From contig NZ_LT607752.1 of assembly GCF_900090265.1 (NCBI RefSeq), positions 1,054,001 to 1,118,000 on the forward strand: a DNA stretch of 64,000 nt, in the 5' to 3' direction. The position numbers and the translations under genes are program-made. Positions 1 to 8,529 of the stretch are shown here, piece after piece. Origin of the DNA: Micromonospora rifamycinica (GTDB lineage: Bacteria > Actinomycetota > Actinomycetes > Mycobacteriales > Micromonosporaceae). The notes under the pieces are model-generated. The model saw nothing but the letters and a program-made list of their open reading frames with translations. It made no database searches and was not told the origin of the DNA. How positions within the stretch are numbered: the stretch's first letter is position 1; every line of letters begins with the position of its first letter.

Positions 1-1524
1 GGCCCGTACCGGCAGCACGAGGTCGACGTCGACACCGGCCCGGACCGCGGCGGCGGCGGCCACCGCGGCGAGGTGGGGCAGCTCACCGGTCGCGCCGGCC
101 CGGCACCGCTGCGCCCACCGCCGGACGAAGGGGTGGCCGAGCACCCGGTCGACGGCCTCGGGCGCGGACACGTCCAGGTCCACCAGGAGACGCCAGCCGG
201 CCGCCGCGACCGGGTCGGCGGCCGCCGCCGGGCTGAGCGCGACGGTCAGCGCCCGGGTGATGCCGTGGTGGACGGCGGCGAGGTGGGCCACCGACTCGGC
301 GCTGCCCCGGCCGGAGCCGAGGTCGTCCAGGACGGCGGGGGGCAGGGTGTCGACCGGCCGGTCACCCTGCGGGTCGGCCGGGACGGCCGTGGCCCGGATC
401 AACGCGGCCAGGTCGGCGCAGTAGGCCGACGGGTTGTCGAAGCCGGTGCCGGTCCGGTACCGGTGGGCGAGCAGACCGCCACCGCACCGACGGACCAGCG
501 GGCACGATCGGCAGGTGGCGCAGAGCCCCGCCATTCCGGACTGCCGGACCACGATGCCGGGGTGGGCCGCCGCCTCGTCGACCCGGTGCCGGAACACGTC
601 CAAGCCGGTGGCGGCGGCCCCGTGGAAGGCGGACTTGAGCGAGTCGACCTGCTCGAAGGTGCCGTCGGTCTCGACCACCACCAGGTCCACCGGGGCGAGC
701 CCGACCGCCTCGGTGCCGGTGCTGCCACCGGTGGCGGTGGCCAGCAGCGACTCCAGCAGCCGGATCGGCACCGGCTGCCCGTCGGCCAGCCAGGCCCGGT
801 GGATCGTCAACAGCCAGTCCGCGTACGGGGTGGCGGCCCCGTCGGGGCGGGCGGGTGGCCGGTCCCAGTTGGCGTGCGGCAGCAGGAAGTCGATCGCGGG
901 CGGGTCCTCGGCGAGCAGTGCCCGGTAGACCCGGATCGGGTCGTTGGCCAGGTCGACGGTGCACAGCAGCCCGGCGTAGACGCCGCGGTACTCGGGACGA
1001 CGCAGCAGCTCCAGCGCCCGTCGCACCTGGTCGTGGCTGCTCGCGCCGTTGGCGTACCGGCGGTGCCGGTCGTTGGCCGACCGGTCGCCGTCCAGGGAGA
1101 TGCCCAGCCCGATGTCGTGGGTGACGAGGACGTCGGCGATCTCGGGGGTGAGCAGCACGCCGTTGGACTGCATCCGCAGGTCGAGGCGGGCCACCGGGCC
1201 GACGGCCCGTCGCAGGGTGACGGCGGTGGCGGCGATCCGGGTCGCGCCGGCGAGCAGGGGTTCCCCGCCGTGCAGGACCACCCGTACGGCCGGGAGCCGG
1301 TGGGCGGCGGCGTGCTCGGCGATCCGCCGGGCGGTGGCCTCGACCGTGCCGGGCGTCATCAGCCGGGGCTGACGACGCCACGACTGGTCGGGGTGCTCGT
1401 AGACGTAGCAGTGGTCACAGGAGAGGTCGCACCGGCTGGTCAGCTTGAGGACGTACTGACTGAGCGGGGCGATCGTTCCCGCGGGCGCGGCGGCGTCAGA
1501 GGTGCGAGCTGAAGGCGGCGACAT
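1..1524 (-). CDS. fxsB: FxsB-type radical SAM/SPASM peptide-modifying enzyme (C-terminus beyond left edge)
   Basis: This frame is open from an ATG at 1524 to the window edge (508 codons, no stop), so the 3' end is missing. Near the N-terminus (about residue 32) it reads CDLSCDHCYVYEHPDQSW, the CxxxCxxC [4Fe-4S] site with the CYVYEH wording typical of FxsB. It continues with a GGEPLL motif and, around residues 325-370, a Cys-rich SPASM segment (CRSCPLVRRCGGGL, then HRYRTGTGF). FxsB enzymes use S-adenosylmethionine radical chemistry to install a cyclophane crosslink on an FxSxx-COOH precursor. The start lies inside the precursor gene (29-nt overlap), so the two are translationally linked. The family call is firm; the exact crosslink is inferred from the family. 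Confidence 0.9.
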   Translation of the reverse strand, partial: MSPPSARTSDAAAPAGTIAPLSQYVLKLTSRCDLSCDHCYVYEHPDQSWRRQPRLMTPGTVEATARRIAEHAAAHRLPAVRVVLHGGEPLLAGATRIAATAVTLRRAVGPVARLDLRMQSNGVLLTPEIADVLVTHDIGLGISLDGDRSANDRHRRYANGASSHDQVRRALELLRRPEYRGVYAGLLCTVDLANDPIRVYRALLAEDPPAIDFLLPHANWDRPPARPDGAATPYADWLLTIHRAWLADGQPVPIRLLESLLATATGGSTGTEAVGLAPVDLVVVETDGTFEQVDSLKSAFHGAAATGLDVFRHRVDEAAAHPGIVVRQSGMAGLCATCRSCPLVRRCGGGLLAHRYRTGTGFDNPSAYCADLAALIRATAVPADPQGDRPVDTLPPAVLDDLGSGRGSAESVAHLAAVHHGITRALTVALSPAAAADPVAAAGWRLLVDLDVSAPEAVDRVLGHPFVRRWAQRCRAGATGELPHLAAVAAAAAVRAGVDVDLVLPVRA

Positions 1525-1669
1525 CGACCCGGGTCGGGTGTGTTGCCCGATGATCGTCGATGCGGGCCACGGCGTTCGCCCGGTCGACCGCAATGCGGCC
1601 GAGCGGCGTGCGCCGCAGGTCGCTCAGCGGCGTCGGGAACGGATCGGACGGGGTTTGGGTGCGGTCCAC
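1496..1669 (-). CDS. fxsA: FxSxx-COOH RiPP precursor peptide
   Basis: A small ORF that ends in VDVAAFSSHL, matching the defining C-terminal Phe-x-Ser-x-x of FxsA precursors. Before it is a leader region with the family-like pattern PTPLSDLRRTPLGRI. Its 3' end overlaps the start of fxsB. I chose the GTG at 1669 (57 aa) because a GGGG run lies just upstream and the length suits the family. An in-frame start at 1729 would add about 20 Arg-rich residues that look non-coding. The product is expected to be a substrate whose C-terminal Phe and Ser region is modified by FxsB. The start is uncertain; the C-terminus is clear. Confidence 0.8.
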   Translation of the reverse strand: MDRTQTPSDPFPTPLSDLRRTPLGRIAVDRANAVARIDDHRATHPTRVDVAAFSSHL

Positions 1670-1765
1670 GTCGGGCCCCCATCTGTGTCGGAGGTGGACG
1701 AACGTCCGTCCACGTCGACGGCCAATCACGGATATCGATGATGCTAGTCGCCACGACCCGTGATG

Positions 1766-2668
1766 TCACTGCTGCGCAGCGCCGTCTTCCTCGATCATTT
1801 TGGCCATCCAGGCCGCGTTGGAGTGGGCGATGATCCGTTCGGCCTCGGCCACCAACGCGTCGTCGTCGCTCCAGCCGTGCCCGGCCGCCCGGGTCAGCCG
1901 CAGCCGGGTCAGCTGGTCGGCCGTCCGGGCGTACTCGAGGTGCTGTTGCTCGTAGCGTTGGGCGGCCCCGTACCCGACCAGCGCCGTGGTGACCACCGTG
2001 GCGACCCCTACCCAGGCGGTGAGACCCAGGCCGTCACCGAGCACCCCGGTGACCGCGGAGAGCAGGGCGACCAGGACGGTCAGCACCGTCGCGGTCCGGC
2101 CGATCCGCGCGGCGGACCGGCCGGACCGCCGCGCGGCCGGCAGGTAGTAGCCGTCCACCTGCCGCTGCACCCGTTCGACGAGGTAGCTCGGCACGTCGGT
2201 GACGGCCGGCAGCGGTCGGTCGGCCGGCGGGTCGTCGAGGGTCTGCCCGACCAGGTCGCCGGCGTCCGCCATCAGCAGGTCGTAACGGCGCAGCAGGACG
2301 GCGTCGGCGTCGGCGTCGGCGTAGGGGGCGGCGCGGGCGAGGTAGCGGTACAGTTCCGCCTTCGACGCCTCGGAGACCGCCCGGAGCCGGGTCCAGGTGG
2401 CCACCGCCCCCCGGGACGACCAGCGCCCGGCCACCGGCACCAGCAGCAGCGACGCGCCGGCGACGATCGCCAGCACCCGGCCGGCGGCCGGCGCGGCCGT
2501 CGCCAGCATCGCCGCCGCGGTGCCGGCGACGGCGGCGACGGCGGTGAGGGCGGCGACCAGCCGTCGCCCCCGGGTGATCCGTCGCTTCACCCGTTCGGCG
2601 GCCTGCGACCAGAGTGCCTGCCTCCGCCAGACCTGGGTGGCGGCGAGGGTTCCGTCAATGTCCGGCAC
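1766..2668 (-). CDS. DUF4231 / SLATT-type membrane protein
   Basis: A 300-aa protein with two pairs of hydrophobic helices: residues of about 40-85 (LVAALTAVAAVAG onward) and about 215-265 (TVLTVLVALLSAV onward). They are separated by a soluble region beginning WTRLRAVSEASKAELYRYLA, and a charged C-terminus follows. This duplicated 2-TM layout and the SKAELYRYLA segment fit DUF4231, a SLATT-fold family. SLATT proteins are known as predicted pore-forming effectors in bacterial conflict systems. The GTG start at 2668 gives VPDIDGTLAATQVWRRQALW; longer starts add Arg/Ser-rich shadow sequence. It lies 96 bp upstream of fxsA on the same strand, so it may belong to the RiPP locus. Family moderately sure; function unknown. 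Confidence 0.7.
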   Translation of the reverse strand: MPDIDGTLAATQVWRRQALWSQAAERVKRRITRGRRLVAALTAVAAVAGTAAAMLATAAPAAGRVLAIVAGASLLLVPVAGRWSSRGAVATWTRLRAVSEASKAELYRYLARAAPYADADADAVLLRRYDLLMADAGDLVGQTLDDPPADRPLPAVTDVPSYLVERVQRQVDGYYLPAARRSGRSAARIGRTATVLTVLVALLSAVTGVLGDGLGLTAWVGVATVVTTALVGYGAAQRYEQQHLEYARTADQLTRLRLTRAAGHGWSDDDALVAEAERIIAHSNAAWMAKMIEEDGAAQQ

Positions 2669-3119
2669 AGCCGCATGGTAGGCGATCGGTGCCCACCCGA
2701 GTCGTGCCCACCGGGCCGAGCACGACGGACATGACGACGTTGTCGTACTGCTGGCCGACCGGGCGTATGCGCAGCGGCCGCGCGTTCCGGCGAAAACCCT
2801 CAACTGGGACGGCCGGCCGGAAAAGATCCAGCGGGGATCACCTGTTCAGGGCGGGGCGCACGACCACCGTTCATCGATGGGCAACAGTGGTTTCGACCAC
2901 CCGACCGAATGGTTGCCCCGGTCAACCCATTGATATGGATCTCCACCCGTGTGATCGTGCCTCCAGCGGTCGCCAACCCCCGGCGACTCGTGACGGACGG
3001 TCACCCCCACCGGGCCAGCCGGCAGCCCGGAGACCACCCGTCACCGCCATGCCTCAGCGCAGCACCGGCGCCGCGACCCCACCGGGCGCCGGCGCCGCCC
3101 GAGAACAGGAGCACCCCCC
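2669..3119. other. Divergent intergenic region with nested inverted repeat
   Basis: No convincing gene lies between the DUF4231 start and the M4 protease start, so this should hold both promoters. A nested inverted repeat is visible: GGGCAAC (2879-2885) pairs with GTTGCCC (2912-2918), and inside it GTGG-TTTCGA-CCAC (2887-2900). It may be an operator or an RNA hairpin. An AGGAG ribosome site precedes the TTG start at 3120. Confidence 0.4.
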
Positions 3120-5183
3120 TTGAAGCTCTCACCCCGCCTCGTCGCGCTCTCCGGCGCGGTCGCGGCCGGTCTGATCGCCGCGGGCACCACCGCCGCGGTC
3201 CAGGCCGCGCCGGCACGTCCCGCGCCCGACCCGGCCCAGGCCCGCGCCACCGCCACCGGCGCGGCCGCCGCACTGGTCGCCAGCCGCCCCGGCTACCTGC
3301 ACGCCAGCGCCGACGACGCGTTCGTGCAGCGGCCGGTCATCTCCTCCGAGGGCATCCAGTACGTGCCGTTCGAACGCACCTACAAGGGTCTGGCCGTGAT
3401 CGGCGGCGACTTCGTCCTGGCGACCACCGCCACCGGGGAGGTCAGCTACGCCTCCGTCGCCCAGCAGCAGAGCATCGGCGACCTGTCCACCACGCCGAGG
3501 CTCACCGCCACCGCGGCCGAGCGGACCGCCCGCGCCCTGCTGCGGAAGGTCACCGGCGTCGAGGGCACCACGCTGGTCGTGCACACCCTCGGCGCCCGAC
3601 CCGCACTGGCCTGGGAGACCACCGTCACCGGCACCGGCGCGGACGGCCCCAGCCGGCTCACCGTCGACGTGGACGCCGTCACCGGCGTGGTGCTCGGCAC
3701 CCAGGAGCACGTCATGCGGGGCACCGGCACCGGGGCGTGGAACGGCCCGGTCACCCTGGCCACCACCCAGTCCGGCAGCACCTACTCGCTGAAGGACCCG
3801 GGCACCACCAACCTGAGCTGCCAGGACGCCGCGAACAACACGACCTTCTCCGGCCCGGACGACGTCTGGGGCAACGGCACCGGCACCAGCAGGGAGACCG
3901 GCTGCGTCGACGCGCTGTTCTCGGCGCAGACCGAGCACAAGATGCTGTCGCAGTGGCTGGGTCGCAACGGCGCGAACGGCAGCGGCGGCGCGTGGCCGAT
4001 CCGGGTCGGCCTCAACGACCAGAACGCCTACTACGACGGCAGCCAGGTGCAGATCGGCAAGAACACCGCCGGGCAGTGGATCGGCTCGCTCGACGTGGTG
4101 GCCCACGAGATCGGCCACGGCATCGACGACACCACCCCCGGCGGCATCTCCCGGGGCAACACCCAGGAGTTCGTCGCCGACACCTTCGGCGCGGCCACCG
4201 AGTGGTTCGCCAACGAGCCGTCCACCTACGACGCACCGGACTTCCTGGTCGGCGAGAAGATCAACCTGGTCGGCAGCGGCCCGATCCGCAACATGTACAA
4301 CCCGTCCGCGCTGGGCGACGCCAACTGCTACTCCAGCAGCATCCCGGGCCAGGAGGTGCACGCGGCGGCCGGCCCCGGCAACCACTGGTTCTACCTGCTG
4401 GCCATGGGCAGCAACCCGACCAACGGCCAGCCGACCAGCCCGACCTGCAACAGCAGCACGGTGACCGGCCTGGGCATCCAGAAGGCCATCAAGATCATGT
4501 ACAACGCGATGCTGATCAAGACGACCAGCTCGTCCTACCTGAAGTACCGCACCTGGACGCTGCAGGCCGCCAAGACCCTCTACCCGGGCAGCTGCACGGA
4601 GTTCAACACCGTCAAGGCCGCCTGGGACGCGGTGAGCGTGCCCGCGCAGTCCGCCGACCCGACCTGCACCGGCGGCACCCCGACGCCCACCCCGACCGCG
4701 ACCTCGACCCCGACGCCGACCCCCACCTCGGGCGTCTGCTCGGGCCAGAAGCTGACCAACCCCGGCTTCGAGTCCGGCGGCACCGGCTGGACCGCCACCT
4801 CGGGCGTGATCACCTCGTCGGCCAGCCAGGCCGCGCACGGTGGCTCCTACAAGGCGTGGCTCAACGGGTACGGCTCGACCCACACCGACACCGTCACCCA
4901 GTCGGTGGCCATCCCCGCCGGCTGCCGGGCCACCCTCTCCTTCTGGCTGCACATCGACACGGCCGAGTCGGGCAGCACGGCGTACGACAAGCTGACCGTC
5001 AAGGCCGGCGGCACCACCCTGGCGACGTACTCCAACGTCAACGCCGCGAGCGGCTACGTGCAGCGCAGCTTCGACGTCTCGGCGCTGGCCGGTGGCACCG
5101 TCACCATCTCGTTCAGCGGGGTGGAGGACAGCAGCCTGCAGACCTCCTTCGTGGTGGACGACACCGCGCTCACCCTGAGCTGA
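3120..5183 (+). CDS. Secreted M4-family (thermolysin-like) metallopeptidase with C-terminal beta-sandwich domain
   Basis: A 687-aa exported zinc protease. Residues 1-30 are a signal peptide, followed by a propeptide. The catalytic domain has the zinc motif HEIGH at 329-333 and the downstream glutamate in NTQEFVADTFG (E350), as in M4 peptidases that degrade extracellular protein. A Thr/Pro linker (about 520-537) leads to a roughly 150-residue C-terminal domain beginning CSGQKLTNPGFESGG and ending [17 protein letters not shown]. That domain recurs in the M28 peptidase at 19083-20819 and is probably a substrate- or surface-binding module. The start is TTG with AGGAG about 9 nt upstream. The catalytic assignment is strong; the C-terminal role is inferred. 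Confidence 0.88.
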   Translation: MKLSPRLVALSGAVAAGLIAAGTTAAVQAAPARPAPDPAQARATATGAAAALVASRPGYLHASADDAFVQRPVISSEGIQYVPFERTYKGLAVIGGDFVLATTATGEVSYASVAQQQSIGDLSTTPRLTATAAERTARALLRKVTGVEGTTLVVHTLGARPALAWETTVTGTGADGPSRLTVDVDAVTGVVLGTQEHVMRGTGTGAWNGPVTLATTQSGSTYSLKDPGTTNLSCQDAANNTTFSGPDDVWGNGTGTSRETGCVDALFSAQTEHKMLSQWLGRNGANGSGGAWPIRVGLNDQNAYYDGSQVQIGKNTAGQWIGSLDVVAHEIGHGIDDTTPGGISRGNTQEFVADTFGAATEWFANEPSTYDAPDFLVGEKINLVGSGPIRNMYNPSALGDANCYSSSIPGQEVHAAAGPGNHWFYLLAMGSNPTNGQPTSPTCNSSTVTGLGIQKAIKIMYNAMLIKTTSSSYLKYRTWTLQAAKTLYPGSCTEFNTVKAAWDAVSVPAQSADPTCTGGTPTPTPTATSTPTPTPTSGVCSGQKLTNPGFESGGTGWTATSGVITSSASQAAHGGSYKAWLNGYGSTHTDTVTQSVAIPAGCRATLSFWLHIDTAESGSTAYDKLTVKAGGTTLATYSNVNAASGYVQRSFDVSALAGGTVTISFSGVEDSSLQTSFVVDDTALTLS

Positions 5184-5352
5184 CCCCGCACCGCCGGCAG
5201 CGGCCGGTCGTCGCCACCCGCGACGGCCGGCCGTCGGCGTTCCGGCCGCCGCATCTCGCCCGCAGATGCGACCCTCTCCAGACTTCCAATGGTGTCGTTG
5301 CGAGGGCTGATCACCCTTCCGGCCCGCACCTGCGAGCCGCTAGGGTGACCGG

Positions 5353-5778
5353 GTGAGTGTCTTCCGGATCCGCGAGGCCGCCGAGTTGCTCGGCGTCAGC
5401 GACGACACCGTGCGGCGCTGGGTGGACGCCGGCCGGCTGCCCGCCCAGCGGGACGCGCACGGCCACCGCCTCGTCGACGGCGTCGACCTGGCCGGCTTCG
5501 TCCGGGCCCAGTCCGCCGGGCCGGACGAGGGCGCCGAGTTCTCCTCGGCCCGCAACCGGCTCCGCGGGATCGTCACCGCCGTCGTCCGGGACACCGTGAT
5601 GGCCCAGGTCGACATCCAGGCCGGGCCGTTCCGGATCGTCTCGCTGATGAGCCGGGAGGCGGTCGACGAGCTGGGGCTCACGGTCGGCTCGGTGGCCGTC
5701 GCGGTGATCAAGTCGACCACCGTCGTGGTCGAGCGGCCCACCCCGGTCGGTGCCGCCAGGGGACGGAGCCAGCCGTGA
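5353..5778 (+). CDS. MerR-like HTH fused to a Mop/TOBE molybdate-binding domain
   Basis: A 141-aa protein starting at GTG. Residues 1-50 (FRIREAAELLGVSDDTVRRW) form an excisionase/MerR-like winged helix. Residues about 68-133 (NRLRGIVTAVVRDTVMAQVD onward) are a Mop/TOBE domain, the fold that binds molybdate or tungstate in ModE and ModC. It overlaps the modA start by 4 bp, so it is the first gene of the molybdate operon. It probably senses molybdate and controls uptake, or buffers molybdate like molbindins. The architecture is seen directly; the regulatory role is inferred from domains and position. Confidence 0.85.
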   Translation: MSVFRIREAAELLGVSDDTVRRWVDAGRLPAQRDAHGHRLVDGVDLAGFVRAQSAGPDEGAEFSSARNRLRGIVTAVVRDTVMAQVDIQAGPFRIVSLMSREAVDELGLTVGSVAVAVIKSTTVVVERPTPVGAARGRSQP

Positions 5779-6563
5779 CCCGTCCCGCCCGCGCCCTCGC
5801 CGGCCTGCTCGCCGCGACCGCCCTCGTCCTCGCCGGATGCGGTGCCGACACCCCGGCACCCGCCGCCGGCGGCGACCCGACCGGCACGGTGACCGTCTTC
5901 GCCGCCGCGTCGCTCACCGAGTCGTTCACCGCCCTCGGCCGGCGGTTCGAGGCGGACCACCCGGGCACCACGGTGACCTTCAACTTCGCCGGCAGCTCCG
6001 CGCTGGCCACCCAGATCACCCAGGGGGCGCCTGCCGACGTCTTCGCCTCCGCCGCCCCGAGGAACATGGCCACCGTCACCGACGCCGGCCACGCCGCCGG
6101 CACCCCCGCCGTCTTCGCCCGCAACCAGCTCGTCATCGCCGTACCCGAGGGCAACCCGCAGCGCGTCGTCGGGCTGGCCGACCTGACCCGGCCGGGGCTG
6201 AAGGTCGCCCTGTGCGCCGCCCAGGTGCCCTGCGGGGCGGCGGCGACCACCGCCCTGGACGCGGCCGGGGTCCGGCTCACCCCGGTCACCCTCGAACAGG
6301 ACGTCAAGGGGGCGCTGGCCAAGGTGAAGCTCGGCGAGGTCGACGCCGCCCTGGTGTACCGCACCGACGCCCGGTCGGCCGACCTCGACGTCGACGGTGT
6401 CGAGTTCCCCGAGTCCGCCCGCGCCGTCAACGACTGTCCGATCGTGGTGCTGGCCGACGCGCCGAACCCGAACGCCGCCCGGGCCTTCGTCGAACTGGTC
6501 CGTTCCGCGCCCGGCCGGGCGGCCCTCACCGACGCCGGATTCCAGCCGCCGTCCGGCTCGTGA
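5775..6563 (+). CDS. modA: Molybdate ABC transporter substrate-binding lipoprotein
   Basis: A 262-aa lipoprotein: the signal sequence ends in the lipobox LVLAGC near residue 23. The mature part has ModA signatures: VTVFAAASLTESF at the start, NFAGSSALATQI, GAPADVFASA, and a later VYRTDA segment. It captures molybdate (or tungstate) outside the membrane and delivers it to ModB. The GTG start overlaps the end of the HTH-Mop gene by 4 bp and its own stop overlaps modB by 4 bp, giving tight translational coupling. Length and motifs are normal for the family. Confidence 0.93.
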   Translation: MTRPARALAGLLAATALVLAGCGADTPAPAAGGDPTGTVTVFAAASLTESFTALGRRFEADHPGTTVTFNFAGSSALATQITQGAPADVFASAAPRNMATVTDAGHAAGTPAVFARNQLVIAVPEGNPQRVVGLADLTRPGLKVALCAAQVPCGAAATTALDAAGVRLTPVTLEQDVKGALAKVKLGEVDAALVYRTDARSADLDVDGVEFPESARAVNDCPIVVLADAPNPNAARAFVELVRSAPGRAALTDAGFQPPSGS

Positions 6564-7372
6564 GCCCGCGTACCCGTCGGCGGCGCGGCACCGGTCAGCG
6601 GGTGCCGGTGGCGCTGCTCGCACCCGCCGCCCTCGGCCTGCTGTTCCTGGTGCTGCCGCTGGGTGGCCTGCTGCTGCGCACCCCGTGGACGTCGCTGGGG
6701 TCGCGGCTCACCGCGCCCGGGGTGCTCACCGCGCTGCGGCTGTCCGTCCAGTGCGCCACCTTCGCCACGCTGCTCTGCCTCGCCCTGGGCGTACCCCTGG
6801 CCTGGTTGCTGGCCCGGGTGGAGTTCCCCGGCCGGCGGCTGGTCCGGGCACTGGTCACCGTGCCGCTGGTGCTGCCGCCGGTGGTCGGCGGGGTGGCGCT
6901 GCTGCTGGTCCTCGGCCGGCGCGGGCCGCTCGGCGGCTGGCTGGACGCCACCTTCGGGGTCACCCTGCCGTTCACCACCACCGGCGTGGTGCTCGCCGAG
7001 GCGTTCGTGGCGATGCCGTTCCTGATCATCGCGGTGGAGGGGGCGCTGCGTGGCGCCGACCACCGCTACGAGGAGGCCGCCGCCACCCTGGGCGCCGGCC
7101 GGTGGACCACCTTCACCCGGGTCACCCTGCCGCTGGTCGCCCCGGGCATCGCCGCCGGGGCGGTGCTGTGCTGGGCGCGGGCGCTCGGCGAGTTCGGCGC
7201 CACCATCACCTTCGCCGGCAACTACCCGGGCCGGACCCAGACCATGCCGCTCGCGGTCTACCTGGCCCTGGAGACCGACCTGGAGGCCGCCGTCGTACTC
7301 AGCCTGGTGCTGCTCACGGTCTCGGTGGTGATCCTCGCCGGGCTGCGCGACCGCTGGATCACGGCTCCGTGA
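6560..7372 (+). CDS. modB: Molybdate ABC transporter permease
   Basis: A 270-aa integral membrane protein with about six hydrophobic segments. The EAA loop that docks the ATPase is visible (EEAAATLGAGRWTTFTRVTLP, near residues 172-192). The ending RTQTMPLAVYLALE is typical of ModB. Together with ModA and ModC it imports molybdate for molybdopterin enzymes. The GTG start (6560) overlaps the modA stop in a GTGA. The modC start overlaps its stop in the same way. Confidence 0.92.
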   Translation: MSPRTRRRRGTGQRVPVALLAPAALGLLFLVLPLGGLLLRTPWTSLGSRLTAPGVLTALRLSVQCATFATLLCLALGVPLAWLLARVEFPGRRLVRALVTVPLVLPPVVGGVALLLVLGRRGPLGGWLDATFGVTLPFTTTGVVLAEAFVAMPFLIIAVEGALRGADHRYEEAAATLGAGRWTTFTRVTLPLVAPGIAAGAVLCWARALGEFGATITFAGNYPGRTQTMPLAVYLALETDLEAAVVLSLVLLTVSVVILAGLRDRWITAP

Positions 7373-8481
7373 CCGGCCCGCTGCTCGACGGTCACCTGGT
7401 CGTCGACCGGGCCGGTTTCCGGCTGGACGTCCGGCTGCGGATCGCCGCCGGTGAGGTGGTCGCGCTCCTCGGCCCGAACGGGGCCGGCAAGACCACCACG
7501 CTGCGCTCCCTCGCCGGGCTGCACCCGCTCACCGCCGGCTGGCTGCGCCTGGACGGGACCGAGCTGGACCGCCCGGACGCGCGGCGGTTCGTGCCGCCCG
7601 AGCGGCGACCGGTCGGCGTGGTGTTCCAGGACTACCTGCTCTTCCCGCACCTGACCGCCCGGGACAACGTCGCCTTCGGGCCCCGGCGGCAGGGGCTGCC
7701 CCGACGGGCCGCCCGGGAGCGGGCCACCGCCTGGCTGGAGCGGGTCGGCCTGAGCGCGCACGCCGGGCGGCGACCCCGGCAGCTCTCCGGCGGGCAGGCC
7801 CAGCGGGTGGCGCTGGCCCGGGCGCTCGCCGTCGACCCGACCCTGCTGCTGCTCGACGAGCCGCTGGCCGCGCTGGACGCCGGCACCCGGCTGGACGTCC
7901 GGGCCCACCTGCACCGCCACCTCACCGACCATCCCGGGGCCGCCCTGCTGGTCACCCACGATCCGCTGGACGCCCTGGCGCTGGCCGACCGGTTGGTCGT
8001 CGTCGAGGACGGCCGGGTGGTCCAGGAGGGGGATCCCGGCACCGTCACCACCCGGCCGCGCACCGAGTACGTGGCCCGGCTGGTCGGGCTCAACCTCTGC
8101 CGGGGCCGGGCGGACGGCCGGCGCGTCCACCTCGCCGACGGGTTCACCGTCCCGACCACCGACCGGCTCACCGGGGACGCCTTCGTGGTCTTCCCGCCCA
8201 CCGCCGTCTCCCTGCGCCCGCAGCGGCCCGACGACCCACGGACCGACGACCCACGGACCGACGACCCACGGACCGACGGTGGCCCGCCGCACGGCTGGCC
8301 CGCCACCGTCGCCGGGGTGCACCGGCACGGGGACCGGCTGCGGGTGCGGCTCACCGGGGCGGTCGCCGCCGCCGCGGACGTCACCCCGGCGGTCGCCGCC
8401 GGGCTGCGGCTGCTCCCCGGGCAACGGGTCTGGGCGACCGTGGCGGCCGACGCGACCCGGGTGTACCCGGCCGGTCCGTGA
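7369..8481 (+). CDS. modC: Molybdate ABC transporter ATP-binding protein
   Basis: A 370-aa ATPase: Walker A GPNGAGKTT near residue 37, Q-loop VFQDYLLFPHL, signature LSGGQAQR, Walker B LLLLDEPLAALD, and switch His in LLVTHDPLD. The C-terminal part is a TOBE-like molybdate-binding region (FVVFPPTAVSLRP) continuing to the end. Between them lies a low-complexity tract where a 15-nt unit encoding DDPRT is repeated three times (about 8230-8275), probably a length-variable linker. GTG start, 4-bp overlap with modB. Last gene of the operon. Confidence 0.93.
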   Translation: MTGPLLDGHLVVDRAGFRLDVRLRIAAGEVVALLGPNGAGKTTTLRSLAGLHPLTAGWLRLDGTELDRPDARRFVPPERRPVGVVFQDYLLFPHLTARDNVAFGPRRQGLPRRAARERATAWLERVGLSAHAGRRPRQLSGGQAQRVALARALAVDPTLLLLDEPLAALDAGTRLDVRAHLHRHLTDHPGAALLVTHDPLDALALADRLVVVEDGRVVQEGDPGTVTTRPRTEYVARLVGLNLCRGRADGRRVHLADGFTVPTTDRLTGDAFVVFPPTAVSLRPQRPDDPRTDDPRTDDPRTDGGPPHGWPATVAGVHRHGDRLRVRLTGAVAAAADVTPAVAAGLRLLPGQRVWATVAADATRVYPAGP

Positions 8482-8529
8482 CGACACGCCCCGCCGACCA
8501 CCCGGGCACCACGGGGCCGACCGCCCCGG

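Noticed and set aside
2909..5356. 815-aa open frame on the plus strand over the M4 protease gene
   Set aside because: It is a shadow of the protease gene: Arg/His-rich, no domains, and it overlaps a frame with clear M4 motifs.
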